NCBI GenBank assembly: GCA_965275905.1
Contig: CBDHYJ010000054.1
Location: forward strand, 31,122 to 95,121
DNA from: CBDAQD01 sp965275905
GTDB lineage: Bacteria > Pseudomonadota > Alphaproteobacteria > Rhizobiales > JAJFHC01
DNA length: 64,000 nucleotides
Direction: 5' to 3'
A program made the position numbers and the translations under genes. Below the pieces are notes generated by a model. The model made no database searches and was not told where the DNA came from. It saw only the letters and a program-made list of their open reading frames with translations. Shown in pieces: positions 18,736-27,264 of this stretch. Within the stretch, counting starts at the first letter, position 1. The number at the start of each line of letters is the position of its first letter.

Positions 18736-19590
18736 CTACCCCTTGACCGCGCCCATGGTGATGCCGCGCACGAGATAGCGCTGCAGGAAGGCGACCGCGA
18801 CGAACACCGGCGCCGCTCCCAGTACGCTCATGGCTGCGATCTTCGCCCAGAAGTTCGATTGCGCGCCGAAATAGTGCGTGACCTGGACCGGATAGGTCGT
18901 CACCTCGCTGCGGGTCATGACCAGCGCGAAGATGAAATCGTTCCAGGCGAACACGAAGGTGAAGACGGCGGTTGCGAACAGGCCGGTGCGCACCATCGGG
19001 AAGATCACCCGGACCATGACCTGCCAGCGCGTGCAGCCGTCGACCAGGGCGCTTTCCTCGAGTTCCGCCGGCACGTCCTCGATGTACCCCCTCATCATCC
19101 ATATGACGTAAGGCAGATTGAATGCGGTGTAGAGCAGGATCAGCCCGTGATAGGTGTCGACCCAGCCGAGCCATACATAGAGCAGGAACAGCGGGAAGAC
19201 GATGGCGATCGGCGGGATCATGCGCTGGGAGATGATCCAGACCGCCAGGTTGTCTCCGCCGGTGCGGAAGCGGGCAAGACTGTAGGCGCACAATGTGCCG
19301 AGGAACATGGCGAGCACGGTGCTGACGCCGGCTATGAACAGGCTGTTCCAGACCGTCACCGCGTCGCCGTCACGGAACAGCACGGCAAAATTGTCGAACT
19401 GAATGCTGGCCGGATACCAGACCGGCGGCGAGGCGAAGATCTCTTCCGGCGTCTTGAACGAGATCATGAACAGCCAGTAGATCGGAAACAGGAACAGCAC
19501 GGTCAGCGCGATCGCGGCGGCATAGCGCAGGGCCAGCCGCAGCGTCCTGCGCCGGGTGATCCGCCGGCGGGCCTCTGCAGCCGCGCTCAT
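18736..19590 (-). CDS. Sugar ABC importer permease (MalG/UgpE type)
   Basis: The 284-residue membrane protein has six predicted helices and the EAA loop that contacts the ATPase, read as EDVPAELEESALVDGCTRWQVMVRVIFP. It pairs with the partner permease, whose gene it overlaps by four bases. Together with the ATPase and the family-1 binding protein it forms a complete CUT1 carbohydrate importer. Confidence 0.93.
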   Translation of the reverse strand: MSAAAEARRRITRRRTLRLALRYAAAIALTVLFLFPIYWLFMISFKTPEEIFASPPVWYPASIQFDNFAVLFRDGDAVTVWNSLFIAGVSTVLAMFLGTLCAYSLARFRTGGDNLAVWIISQRMIPPIAIVFPLFLLYVWLGWVDTYHGLILLYTAFNLPYVIWMMRGYIEDVPAELEESALVDGCTRWQVMVRVIFPMVRTGLFATAVFTFVFAWNDFIFALVMTRSEVTTYPVQVTHYFGAQSNFWAKIAAMSVLGAAPVFVAVAFLQRYLVRGITMGAVKG

Positions 19591-20516
19591 CGCGCGATCT
19601 CCATGCGTTTCAGTGCGAAGATCACGGCGGCCGTGAGCATCACGATGACGAGAAAGGCAATCGCGCCGGTATAGCTGGTCTCGAACTGCCGGAAGCCCTG
19701 AATGTAGGTATAGATCGAAATGGTCTCCGTCATGGTGCCGGGACCGCCCTTGGTCAACGCCCAGATCACGTCAAAGATGCGGAACAGATTGAGGCCGCGG
19801 ATCAGGAGCGCGATCGCCATGACCGGCCAGATCGCCGGCAGCACGATCTTCCAGAAAATCCTCCGGGCCGATGCCCCGTCGATTTCGGCCGCCTCGATCA
19901 GGCTCTGGTCGACGTTCGAGAGCGCGGCCAGCAGGATCAGGAACATGAACGGCGTCCACTGCCAGACTTCGGCAATCAGGATCGCCGGATAGACGAACTC
20001 CGCCTTGATGGTCCACAGAATGGTGACCGGCTCGCCCTTTATCCAGCCCAGCACCTGATTGATTGGACCGTAGCGGTTGTCGAACAGGAGCCGCCAGGTG
20101 GCGCCGGCGACGACCGGGGCGATCATGGTCGGCAGGACGAGCAGGGCGACGAAGATCTGGCGCCCCGGCATGCGGTCGAGGAACAGGAGCGCCATGGCGA
20201 GGCCGATGCCCAGTTCGAGCGGCAGCGCGATCATCGTGATCAGCATGGTATGGGCGAGCGACTCCCACAGTCTTACGTCACTGAACAGGGCGCCGTAGTG
20301 CACCAGGCCATGGAAGCTCGTGTCCTCTTCGAGCATCGTGACGTTCTGGAAACTCACCACGAGGGTGTAGATGAGGGGGAAGATGCCGATAAAGAGCAGC
20401 AGGAAGACGGCCGGCGCAATGATCAGGTACTTGAAGCGGCGGTCCGAGAACCGGCTCAGCCGGGTTCCCAGATCAGGCGTCGATGCAGGGTCCTGGGGCG
20501 CGGTGGCGGTTGTCAT
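19587..20516 (-). CDS. Sugar ABC importer permease (MalF/UgpA type)
   Basis: The 309-residue membrane protein has six predicted helices after a short Pro/Ala-rich cytoplasmic start, and an EAA loop at SLIEAAEIDGASARRIFWKI. It is the MalF-like partner in the importer, first of the two permeases and overlapping the next gene by four bases. It is separated from the binding-protein gene by 93 bases that hold two hairpins. Confidence 0.93.
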   Translation of the reverse strand: MTTATAPQDPASTPDLGTRLSRFSDRRFKYLIIAPAVFLLLFIGIFPLIYTLVVSFQNVTMLEEDTSFHGLVHYGALFSDVRLWESLAHTMLITMIALPLELGIGLAMALLFLDRMPGRQIFVALLVLPTMIAPVVAGATWRLLFDNRYGPINQVLGWIKGEPVTILWTIKAEFVYPAILIAEVWQWTPFMFLILLAALSNVDQSLIEAAEIDGASARRIFWKIVLPAIWPVMAIALLIRGLNLFRIFDVIWALTKGGPGTMTETISIYTYIQGFRQFETSYTGAIAFLVIVMLTAAVIFALKRMEIAR

Positions 20517-20533
20517 CTCGCTCTAATACCTTG

Positions 20534-20593
20534 TTCCCGCAACTGCGGGAGGCGGGACGGTCCGGGGCAGCGCCTTTGCCTGCGCCGCCCCGG
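20534..20593 (-). terminator. Tandem hairpins between binding-protein and permease genes
   Basis: Two stem-loops lie in the 93-base gap. TCCCGC/GCGGGA (20535-20550) has a 4-base loop. CCGGGGCAGCGC/GCGCCGCCCCGG (20562-20593) has 12 pairs with one G-U-type pair and an 8-base loop. No T-run follows. Such structures often protect the mRNA 3' end of the binding-protein gene so that it is made in excess over the membrane subunits. Confidence 0.5.
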
Positions 20594-20609
20594 TGTGCTG
20601 GTGGGCTGA

Positions 20610-22064
20610 CTACTTCTTCGGATAAGCGTTGGGTTTGCCGGCCCAGTCGGCATAGGCTGCCTTCTGCCTGTCGACGCCGATCTTCTGCGTCAGGGCATCC
20701 CATTGGGCCGCCACGTCGTCGAGAATCGCCTTGGCGTCCTCGCCGGCCCACAACCGCGTTACCGACTGGCGCAGTGCTTCCTCGTATTTGTCGATCTGCA
20801 GGATCGAAAGGTCGAGCAGGCCCGTGTCGGCGCCCTTGCGCAGTGTTGCGAGATACTTCGAGGCATCGCCCCAGCGCGACAGATACTCCTTGTCGGTGAA
20901 GTGAGACTCACGGAACGGGTCCCGGAGCGCGTAGGGAAGCTGCACACGCTGCAGGCTGATTTCCTCGCTGTTCAGCCACTGGATGAACAGATAGGCCGCT
21001 TCCTTGTTCTTGCTTTTTGATGAAACCGAGAGGGAGAATCCGGCGGCGAGTTGCGGCGTCCCGCCCGGCGGCAAGGCGTAGCCCACCTTGTCGGCGATCT
21101 TGGTCTTGGGCACCCACGACAGCGCTTTCTCGTCCGTGCCGTATCCGGCGGCCCAGCGGCCAAACGGCGGCCACGAGATGGTCATGGCGATATCACCGGC
21201 GAGGAATGAACTCAGCGCTTCGACGAAGCCCCAGGTTTCGACGCCCGGAGGCATGAACTTGTTGTCGTTGCGCATGCCTTCGTAGACCTTGACGCCGATC
21301 TCGTTGTTGATCTGCGCCTTCATCGTCTCGGGGTCGAAGAACCTGCCGCCCTCGACACGATACCGTTCCTCGAACAGCCAGATGCCGTATGCGGGCCCGC
21401 GGAACTGGCCTGCGCCGTAAATCTTGGGCTTGTACTTTTCGGTGATGAAATTGCCGATGTCGGCATATTGCTGCCACGTCTTCGGCGGGGCCAGATCGTA
21501 GCCATGCTTGGCCTTGAAGGCCTTCATGTTTTCCGGATCCTCGAACAGGTCCTTGCGGTAGTAGAGCACGAACAGATCGCCGTCATCCGGGAAGCCGTAG
21601 ATCTTGCCGTCCACCGTCATCTGGTTGTCGCGGTAGGTCGGCGCGATCTTCTGCAGTTCATCCCGAAAGCCGAATTTGTCGACATAAGGGTCGAGCACTT
21701 CGAGCGCACCCGCCTTGACCAGGTCCGGCATCCAGCTCGGGATGACGTTGAGCGCGTCGTAGGCGCCGGTTCCGGCACGGTGTTCCTGCAGGATCTTGGT
21801 GAACATCTCGGCCGTCGGCACCTCGATCACCTTGACCTTTATGCCGGTCAGTTCTTCCCATTTGGGCCCGGAGAAATTCAGCGGGTCGAGCGACTGCAGC
21901 CCGGCCTCCCAGACAATGCTGATTTCGGTTCCGGAGTATTTCTTGGCGGCTTCGACGGCACGTTCCGCGGCGGATTGTGCCGATGCCGGCAGCGACGAGA
22001 TCAGGCTCCCGGCGAACAGGCCAACTGCCATGCCCACCGCGGCCAATGCACGCGTGACTCTCAT
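20610..22064 (-). CDS. Family-1 extracellular solute-binding protein (sugar type)
   Basis: The 484-residue periplasmic protein starts at ATG 22064, which follows a strong GGGAGG site 6 bases upstream; the open frame continues to 22121 without such a site. It has a signal peptide with probable cleavage after SLPASA, then a family-1 binding fold (EISIVWEAGLQSLDPLNFSGPKWEE split over the first lobe; GYALPPGGTPQLAAGFSLSVSS near the hinge). It captures the substrate for the two permeases and ATPase downstream. It is the first gene of the operon and faces the divergent NanR-like regulator. Confidence 0.92.
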   Translation of the reverse strand: MRVTRALAAVGMAVGLFAGSLISSLPASAQSAAERAVEAAKKYSGTEISIVWEAGLQSLDPLNFSGPKWEELTGIKVKVIEVPTAEMFTKILQEHRAGTGAYDALNVIPSWMPDLVKAGALEVLDPYVDKFGFRDELQKIAPTYRDNQMTVDGKIYGFPDDGDLFVLYYRKDLFEDPENMKAFKAKHGYDLAPPKTWQQYADIGNFITEKYKPKIYGAGQFRGPAYGIWLFEERYRVEGGRFFDPETMKAQINNEIGVKVYEGMRNDNKFMPPGVETWGFVEALSSFLAGDIAMTISWPPFGRWAAGYGTDEKALSWVPKTKIADKVGYALPPGGTPQLAAGFSLSVSSKSKNKEAAYLFIQWLNSEEISLQRVQLPYALRDPFRESHFTDKEYLSRWGDASKYLATLRKGADTGLLDLSILQIDKYEEALRQSVTRLWAGEDAKAILDDVAAQWDALTQKIGVDRQKAAYADWAGKPNAYPKK

Positions 22065-22155
22065 TCTAACCTCCCTGATTTTCCGGGGTTCCCGCAGAGC
22101 AAGACGGTCAGCCCGCAACATGCTTGTTTGCTTTGCATGTCATCAGGATGTTAAC

Positions 22156-22168
22156 TTGTCATACCAGT
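22156..22168. promoter_or_regulatory. Candidate GntR/FCD operator
   Basis: The sequence TTGTCATACCAGT differs at two positions from the palindrome TTGGTATACCAAT recognised by several FCD-type GntR regulators, including sugar-acid regulators. It lies in the divergent gap between the binding-protein gene and the NanR-like gene, 92 bases upstream of the former and 51 of the latter. Confidence 0.35.
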
Positions 22169-22218
22169 GAGGTCAAACCCTGTTCCTTGATCTGGCGGAT
22201 GGTGCCGAATCAAGGCAG

Positions 22219-22965
22219 ATGAGAACCATGACAGACAGCGATTTCGAGCCCATCCCCCGGCGCAAGCTCTACCAGGAGGTGGTGGACCGTCTGGTGAACC
22301 GGATTTCCAGGGGGACGTACGCGCCCGGCGACAAGCTGCCGTCGGAACGCGAACTGATGTCCCAGTTCGGCGTCGGCCGTCCGGCGGTCCGCGAGGCCAT
22401 GCAGTCGCTGGAGCGCATGGGACTGATTTCCATCAGCCACGGCGAGCGGGCCAATGTGAAGGAGCCGGACGCCCGGGCGGTGATCGATCAGGTCGCCACG
22501 ACGGTCCGGCATATGCTGATCACGTCGCCGCAGACGCTGGACCATCTCAAGGAGGCACGGCTGTTCTTCGAGGCCGGCATGGTTCGGATCGCCACCGAGA
22601 TGGCGACGGATGCGGATATCGCACGCCTGAAGGGTCGGCTCGATGACCACTTCGAGAGCCTGAACGACCTGAGCACCTTCCTTGAGAAGGACAAGCTGTT
22701 CCATGGCGAGATTGCCGCCATGAGCCGCAATCCCATCTATGCCGCCGTCAGCCAGGCGGTGTTCGAGTGGCTGGAGGAGTTCCATGTCGAGTTGGTCCGG
22801 CTGAAAGGCGCCGAACACGTCACGCTCGAGGAACACACGGCGATTTACGAGGCGATCGCCGCGCGCGACGCCGATGCCGCAGTCGCGGCCATGGAACGGC
22901 ATCTGCTGCGCGCCAACGCGGTGTACAGGCAGCTCGAGCTCTCGGGCCTGGGAAGCCGCGACTAG
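22219..22965 (+). CDS. GntR-family regulator, FCD subgroup, NanR-like
   Basis: The 248-residue protein has a winged HTH (KLPSERELMSQFGVGRPAV) and an FCD ligand domain. It resembles E. coli NanR in several blocks: LPSERELM, VGRPAVREA, ISISHGERANV, LRLFFE-like EARLFFEAGMVR, and KLFHGEIAAMSRNPIY. No sialic-acid genes are nearby, so the ligand is more likely the acidic sugar imported and degraded by the divergent operon. Starts at 22219 and 22228 are both possible. Its TAG stop lies in the CTAG at the left end of the MITE-like element. Confidence 0.9.
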   Translation: MRTMTDSDFEPIPRRKLYQEVVDRLVNRISRGTYAPGDKLPSERELMSQFGVGRPAVREAMQSLERMGLISISHGERANVKEPDARAVIDQVATTVRHMLITSPQTLDHLKEARLFFEAGMVRIATEMATDADIARLKGRLDDHFESLNDLSTFLEKDKLFHGEIAAMSRNPIYAAVSQAVFEWLEEFHVELVRLKGAEHVTLEEHTAIYEAIAARDADAAVAAMERHLLRANAVYRQLELSGLGSRD

Positions 22966-23267
22966 AGCGAGTTGTGATTAGGTTGGCGCATTTGATGGCG
23001 GAAAATCGGTTCACTCGGCAAGGCGCGTCGCGCAGCGCGATGCGGGACATCGGGCAAGCGACACAACACAGCCGATGGGCCGATTTTCCCCACCTTCAAC
23101 AGGGCGACTATAGTGAGTAACGCAGGTGAACGGGCCGGGCGATTTTGCCCTCTGACTGCGTTGGCTCACGCTTGTGGTGGGGTGGGGCACCACGGCGCGC
23201 AACCCGCCTTGTCAGAGACCAAAATCGCCACGGTCAAACGCGTCAACCTAATCACAACTCGCTCTAG
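22962..23267. mobile_element. MITE-like element, ~306 bp, with terminal inverted repeats and CTAG flanks
   Basis: The left end CTAGAGCGAGTTGTGATTAG continues TTGGCGCATTTGA; the right end is its complement with only two changes in the first 33 bases. Similarity between the arms continues inward imperfectly (GGCAAGGCGCGTCGCGC against GACAAGGCGGGTTGCGC), so the whole can fold into a long hairpin. There is no transposase or credible frame inside. Both ends carry CTAG, which looks like a 4-bp target duplication. The left CTAG holds the stop of the NanR-like gene and the right CTAG the stop of the alkC gene. Confidence 0.8.
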
Positions 23268-24391
23268 TCCGGCATCTCCAGTTCGAACTCGGCATAGCCG
23301 AAGTCCTCTCCGTTGATGCGCAGCGACAGGCCCTGTACTCCCGGATAGTACTTGCGGGTCGTGATCGGCCGGATGGGATGTGACCGCGCGAAAGTGTAGG
23401 TCTCGCCGGGCCCGAGGCACAGCTTCGTTCCCTTGAACACCTTGGCGGCCAGCTTTCCGTTGGCCTTGCGGAAATGCACGAGGTAGTCGACGACGAGGTT
23501 CCGGGACTGGGCCGCCGTCGAAGTCAGGTCGGCGGAGAAGTTCAGCGCGCCGCCATATTCCACGGCCGGCGTCTCGATGCGAATGTCCACAGGGGCGATC
23601 TTCGGCGCGCCCAGGCCGAAGGCCTCGAGCGCTCCCCGGTGGCCCGACTTGATCAGCGACCGGCAGGCATGACGGACCAGTCTCTCGCGCTTGCTGTCCG
23701 CGTCTCGCAACCAGGATTTCGCAATGTCTGCAATAAGATCGGGGTGGTCCTTTGCAATATCGTTGAGGTGATTGGCGACCGACCGGCGAACATATTCCTC
23801 CGCGTCGTCCCGCAGCGCCTCGAGTACGGGGAGCATGGGCGAGGGGGCCTCGATCAACCGCGGCAGCTGCATCGCCCAGGGCAGGCGCGGGCGTGTGCCC
23901 TCGCTGACCAGGCGGCGGACATGCCGGTTGGGATCGGCGATCCAGCCGGACATGATCCGGAGCGCGCGGTCCTGATCGGCAATCAGGAAATGCCGGACGC
24001 CGAACTCGGCGGAGAACCGCTTGGTCATCTCCTTCTGCAGCCCCAGCGCACGGTCGAAATCGCCGATGCCGTGCTGGCCGACAACCATGGTCAGGGGCAG
24101 GATGGCCCAGCCGCAGATACCGTCCTCATCGCTCGGCTGGTCGGCATGGTCCAGTTCATCGGGATGGAGGATGGCCTCCAGGATCCGCGCGCGCTCCGCA
24201 TTATCGTCCGGAAGCCCGCGATGGACGGCATCGGCGATCAACTGGGCGCGATCCTTCAGCTCAAGCTGGTCAAGCGTCGGCAGAATCGCGCCCTCGAAAG
24301 CGAGCCGGTCGAAGCCTCGAGCATGGCGTCCGAGGTGATCGGCGAGCCAGCCCACCAGTTCCGGCGAAAAGATGTTCTTGAACGGTTCCAT
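23264..24391 (-). CDS. AlkC-type DNA alkylation repair glycosylase
   Basis: The 375-residue protein has an alpha-helical HEAT-repeat body (VRRLVSEGTRPRLPWAMQLP; EEYVRRSVANHLNDIAKDHP) and a C-terminal Ig-like beta domain from about residue 270 (VEYGGALNFSADL to FGYAEFELEMPD). That combination and length are typical of AlkC, a glycosylase that removes 3-methyladenine-type lesions, rather than the shorter AlkD. It converges on the NanR-like gene, and its TAG stop is in the right border of the MITE-like element. A 22-bp palindrome lies 54 bases upstream of its start. Confidence 0.85.
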   Translation of the reverse strand: MEPFKNIFSPELVGWLADHLGRHARGFDRLAFEGAILPTLDQLELKDRAQLIADAVHRGLPDDNAERARILEAILHPDELDHADQPSDEDGICGWAILPLTMVVGQHGIGDFDRALGLQKEMTKRFSAEFGVRHFLIADQDRALRIMSGWIADPNRHVRRLVSEGTRPRLPWAMQLPRLIEAPSPMLPVLEALRDDAEEYVRRSVANHLNDIAKDHPDLIADIAKSWLRDADSKRERLVRHACRSLIKSGHRGALEAFGLGAPKIAPVDIRIETPAVEYGGALNFSADLTSTAAQSRNLVVDYLVHFRKANGKLAAKVFKGTKLCLGPGETYTFARSHPIRPITTRKYYPGVQGLSLRINGEDFGYAEFELEMPD

Positions 24392-24444
24392 GGGTCCGAT
24401 TTAGCCGACGCGGTTCGCGATCGCCAAGCCCCCGGGCTCCGCAT

Positions 24445-24466
24445 TCCTGACAGCCTTGTGTCAGGA
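24445..24466. promoter_or_regulatory. Perfect 8+8 palindrome with 6-base spacer, candidate operator
   Basis: TCCTGACA (24445-24452) and TGTCAGGA (24459-24466) are exact complements around GCCTTG. It lies in the 224-base divergent gap between alkC and the DUF2946-like gene, 54 bases from the alkC start and 150 from the other. An operator is the simplest reading; an RNA hairpin in either leader is the alternative. It resembles no Fur or LexA consensus I know. Confidence 0.5.
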
Positions 24467-24615
24467 GGTTCGCCCGCGTCGCTGGCAGGAGTGCGTCTCC
24501 CGGTCATATGCCGGAATGTCCGTTCCGGTGCGACAATTCGGATTCAGGTACATCTTGCGCCGATGGGGTTTTGGCTTCACTTTCGGGCGGATCGAGATCG
24601 AGGCGCCCGAGGTCC

Positions 24616-25038
24616 ATGAAAAGACTCAGAATACGGAGATGCTGGTCGCTGGTGCCCGCCCTGTTCTGGCTCGGGATGCAGATCTTGATGACCGGCGTCT
24701 TCTCGAGTGCTTCCGCGTCGGATGAGAAGAGCGTCGAAGCCGGTCCTCCTTTTGACAGCGTCATCATTTGCACGCCGACCGGCCTGAAGCGGGTTTCGCT
24801 CACGGAACTGCTCGCGCAATCCGCGGATACCGATACCGGCAGTCCGGTTCCGACATACGTGAACGTGGGCTGCGACTGGTGCAAGTCGTTTGGTTCCGTC
24901 TCGCTGTCTGCGCGGACCGGGCATGCCGTAGCTTGCGAGTTTGAGCGCAACGATGTCGTCCTCTTCATCACTGATGGTCCGGCACCGCTTGCTTCCGCGG
25001 CAGCAGATGGGTTTGATAGCCGCGCTCCACCTGCCTGA
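24616..25038 (+). CDS. DUF2946-like exported protein
   Basis: The 140-residue protein starts at ATG 24616 after GAGG. It has a basic start and hydrophobic segment (CWSLVPALFWLGMQILMTGVF) that is a signal peptide or anchor ending near SSASA. The mature part shows the DUF2946 pattern: VIICTPTGLKRVSL, a variable loop, then CDWC. Two Cys pairs suggest metal or disulfide chemistry. The family often neighbours copper and iron uptake genes. It lies 73 bases before a FecB/C/D-type importer and is probably co-transcribed. The assignment is from pattern only. Confidence 0.6.
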   Translation: MKRLRIRRCWSLVPALFWLGMQILMTGVFSSASASDEKSVEAGPPFDSVIICTPTGLKRVSLTELLAQSADTDTGSPVPTYVNVGCDWCKSFGSVSLSARTGHAVACEFERNDVVLFITDGPAPLASAAADGFDSRAPPA

Positions 25039-25111
25039 AAAAGACGTCACATCCGCTTAAATGCCGCGCGCAGCGTGCGCGTATTCTGACTTCTTTTTCT
25101 GGGAATTACAC

Positions 25112-26212
25112 ATGACCACGCAAATCTGCCGTGGCCTCGCCGCTCTGGTTGTGGCCATTACCCTGGCTTGGCCTGCTTGGGCCGGGACGATCACCGTAAC
25201 CGACACCCTGGACCGCAAGGTCGAGGTGCCGGCCAACGCTCAGCGTATCCTGTTGGGTTTCTACTTTGAGGACTTTTTCGCGGTTGGAGGCCCTGACGTC
25301 TATGACCGCGTTGTCGCCATCTCCCGGGATGCCTGGGAGGGTTGGCGAAACATGCAGTGGCAGGCGTATGTCAAGGCCGTGCCGCGCATTGCCGAGCTTA
25401 CCGATGTCGGTGAAGCCGATAGCGGAACATTTTCTCTTGAAACCGCAGTTGCGGCGAAGCCGGATGTGGCAATCCTGGCGGCGTGGCAGCACAGTGCCCT
25501 GGGTGATCAGGTCGGACGGCTTGAAGCTGCCGGGATCCCGGTCGTCGTGCTCGACTACAATGCGCAGGAAGTTGCCAAACATGTGACATCCACGATCGCT
25601 CTCGGCGCGATCCTCGGGAAGAGCGAGCGGGCGAAAAGGCTCGCGGACCTTTACGCCGGAGCCCACGCCGACGTGGCAGCCCGTATCAAGACCGTTACCG
25701 ACCGGCCGCGCGTCTATGTCGAACTGGCCAGAAAGGGGGCTGGCGAGATAGACAACTCCTACGGCAACACCATGTGGGGCAAGCTGGTCGAGACCGCCGG
25801 CGGCATCAATATTGCCAAGGACCAGATCGCGAAATGGGGGCCTCTCAACCCCGAATTCGTCCTGGCGCAGAACCCGGACGCGATCATACTGGCGGGCTCG
25901 GGCTGGCCCGGCCGGGACAAGGCGGTGCTGATGGGACCCGGCGTGAGCCAGTCTATCTCGCACGATCGCATGCGCCCCTATCTTGGCCGTCCGGGATGGA
26001 AGGGGTTGAGCGCCGTCAAGGACGGCGAGGTCCACGCGCTCTATCACGGCGGCGCACGGACCCTCTATGACTTTGCCTTCCTTCAATACATCGCGAAGAC
26101 GCTTCATCCGGACCTGTTTAAGGATATCGACCCGCAGGCCAACTTGAACGCGTTCTTTGCGGAATTCATGCCCATCCAGTTCGATGGCACCTACATGACC
26201 AGGCTGCCATGA
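25112..26212 (+). CDS. FecB/BtuF-type metal-chelate binding protein
   Basis: The 366-residue periplasmic protein has a signal peptide (ALVVAITLAWPAWA) and the class III binding-protein fold: ITVTDTLDRKVEVPANAQRI at the mature start, LETAVAAKPDVAILA in lobe one, and a long inter-lobe helix around residues 150-190. It delivers ferric-siderophore, heme or corrinoid to the permease whose gene it overlaps by four bases. No lipobox Cys is present. The substrate cannot be decided because no TonB receptor is in the window. Confidence 0.9.
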   Translation: MTTQICRGLAALVVAITLAWPAWAGTITVTDTLDRKVEVPANAQRILLGFYFEDFFAVGGPDVYDRVVAISRDAWEGWRNMQWQAYVKAVPRIAELTDVGEADSGTFSLETAVAAKPDVAILAAWQHSALGDQVGRLEAAGIPVVVLDYNAQEVAKHVTSTIALGAILGKSERAKRLADLYAGAHADVAARIKTVTDRPRVYVELARKGAGEIDNSYGNTMWGKLVETAGGINIAKDQIAKWGPLNPEFVLAQNPDAIILAGSGWPGRDKAVLMGPGVSQSISHDRMRPYLGRPGWKGLSAVKDGEVHALYHGGARTLYDFAFLQYIAKTLHPDLFKDIDPQANLNAFFAEFMPIQFDGTYMTRLP

Positions 26213-27264
26213 CCGGGGCGGAAGGGGCGGCGCTGGCCGCCCCGACCTACAAAGCATTGATGGCGCGCCGCATGCTTATGCTCGGCTGCGGCGCGGCTGC
26301 GCTTGTTCTCTGTGTCATCACGGATGTTCTGACAGGGCCTGCATTCCTCGGGTTCTGGCAGGTTGTCGCCGCGCTTTTCATTCCATCCGAGGCGGAGGCG
26401 ACCGTCGCTGTAATCGTCTGGGACATCCGCTTGCCGATGACACTCATGGCAGTCGCGGTCGGGGCGTCGCTTGCGGTTGCGGGTGTCGCGATGCAGACGA
26501 TCCTCGGAAATCCGCTGGCGAGCCCGTATACGCTCGGTTTTTCTGCTGCCGCCGGGTTCGGCGCCGCGGTCGCCATCCTGACCGGCTTGACGCTCCCGGT
26601 CCTGCCGTGTCTGACCATTCCTGTCGCGGCATTTGCCGCAGCCGCGGCATCCGCCGCGCTGGTCTATGGCTTCGCCGGATTGAGGGGCATGTCTCCCGAA
26701 GTCATGGTCCTTGCAGGCATCGCTACTCTGTTTCTGTTCCAGTCCCTCCAGTCCATGGTTCAGTACCTGGCGGCACCCGAGGTTCTTCAGGCCATAGTTT
26801 TCTGGCTCTTCGGGTCATTGCTCAAGGCCTCGTGGGACAATCTTCCGGTCACCGCTTCGATCCTGCTGTTCTGCGTTGTCTTGCTGATTCCGGACCTCTG
26901 GCGCCTGACCGCCCTTCGTCTCGGCGACGAACGAGCGGCGGCAGTCGGCGTCGACGTGCGGAAACTGAGGGTAAAGACGTTTGTCGTCGTCGCACTGCTT
27001 ACGGCGGGGGCAGTTGCGTTCGTCGGTACGGTCGGCTTTGTCGGTCTCGTCGCCCCGCACATCGCGCGGGGGCTGGTGGGCGACGATCAGCGCATTCTGA
27101 TGCCCATGTCGGCATTGTGCGGGGCGGTGGTCATGACGGGTGCATCAATCCTGTCGAAGATCATTTCGCCCGGCTCCGTTATTCCCATCGGCATCGTAAC
27201 CGCGGTGATCGGCGTGCCGTTCCTGTTCGGGCTGATTTTGCGCGGACAAAGGAGGCACTGGTGA
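26209..27264 (+). CDS. FecCD-family ABC permease
   Basis: The 351-residue protein has about ten hydrophobic helices and the FecCD signatures: IRLPMTLMAVAVGASLAVAG, then GNPLASPYTLGFSAAAGFGA, and VGFVGLVAPHIARGLVGDDQR at the coupling region. It is the transmembrane subunit, acting as a homodimer, of the metal-chelate importer. It overlaps the binding-protein gene by four bases upstream and the ATPase gene by four bases downstream. Confidence 0.94.
   Translation: MTGAEGAALAAPTYKALMARRMLMLGCGAAALVLCVITDVLTGPAFLGFWQVVAALFIPSEAEATVAVIVWDIRLPMTLMAVAVGASLAVAGVAMQTILGNPLASPYTLGFSAAAGFGAAVAILTGLTLPVLPCLTIPVAAFAAAAASAALVYGFAGLRGMSPEVMVLAGIATLFLFQSLQSMVQYLAAPEVLQAIVFWLFGSLLKASWDNLPVTASILLFCVVLLIPDLWRLTALRLGDERAAAVGVDVRKLRVKTFVVVALLTAGAVAFVGTVGFVGLVAPHIARGLVGDDQRILMPMSALCGAVVMTGASILSKIISPGSVIPIGIVTAVIGVPFLFGLILRGQRRHW

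Noticed and set aside
22219..22965. A sialic-acid (nan) regulon controlled by the NanR-like protein
   Set aside because: No N-acetylneuraminate lyase, epimerase or kinase genes are present; the divergent operon looks like a sugar-acid pathway.
24392..24615. Cobalamin riboswitch upstream of the metal-chelate importer
   Set aside because: The conserved B12-box and the surrounding core pattern are absent; only a simple palindrome is present.
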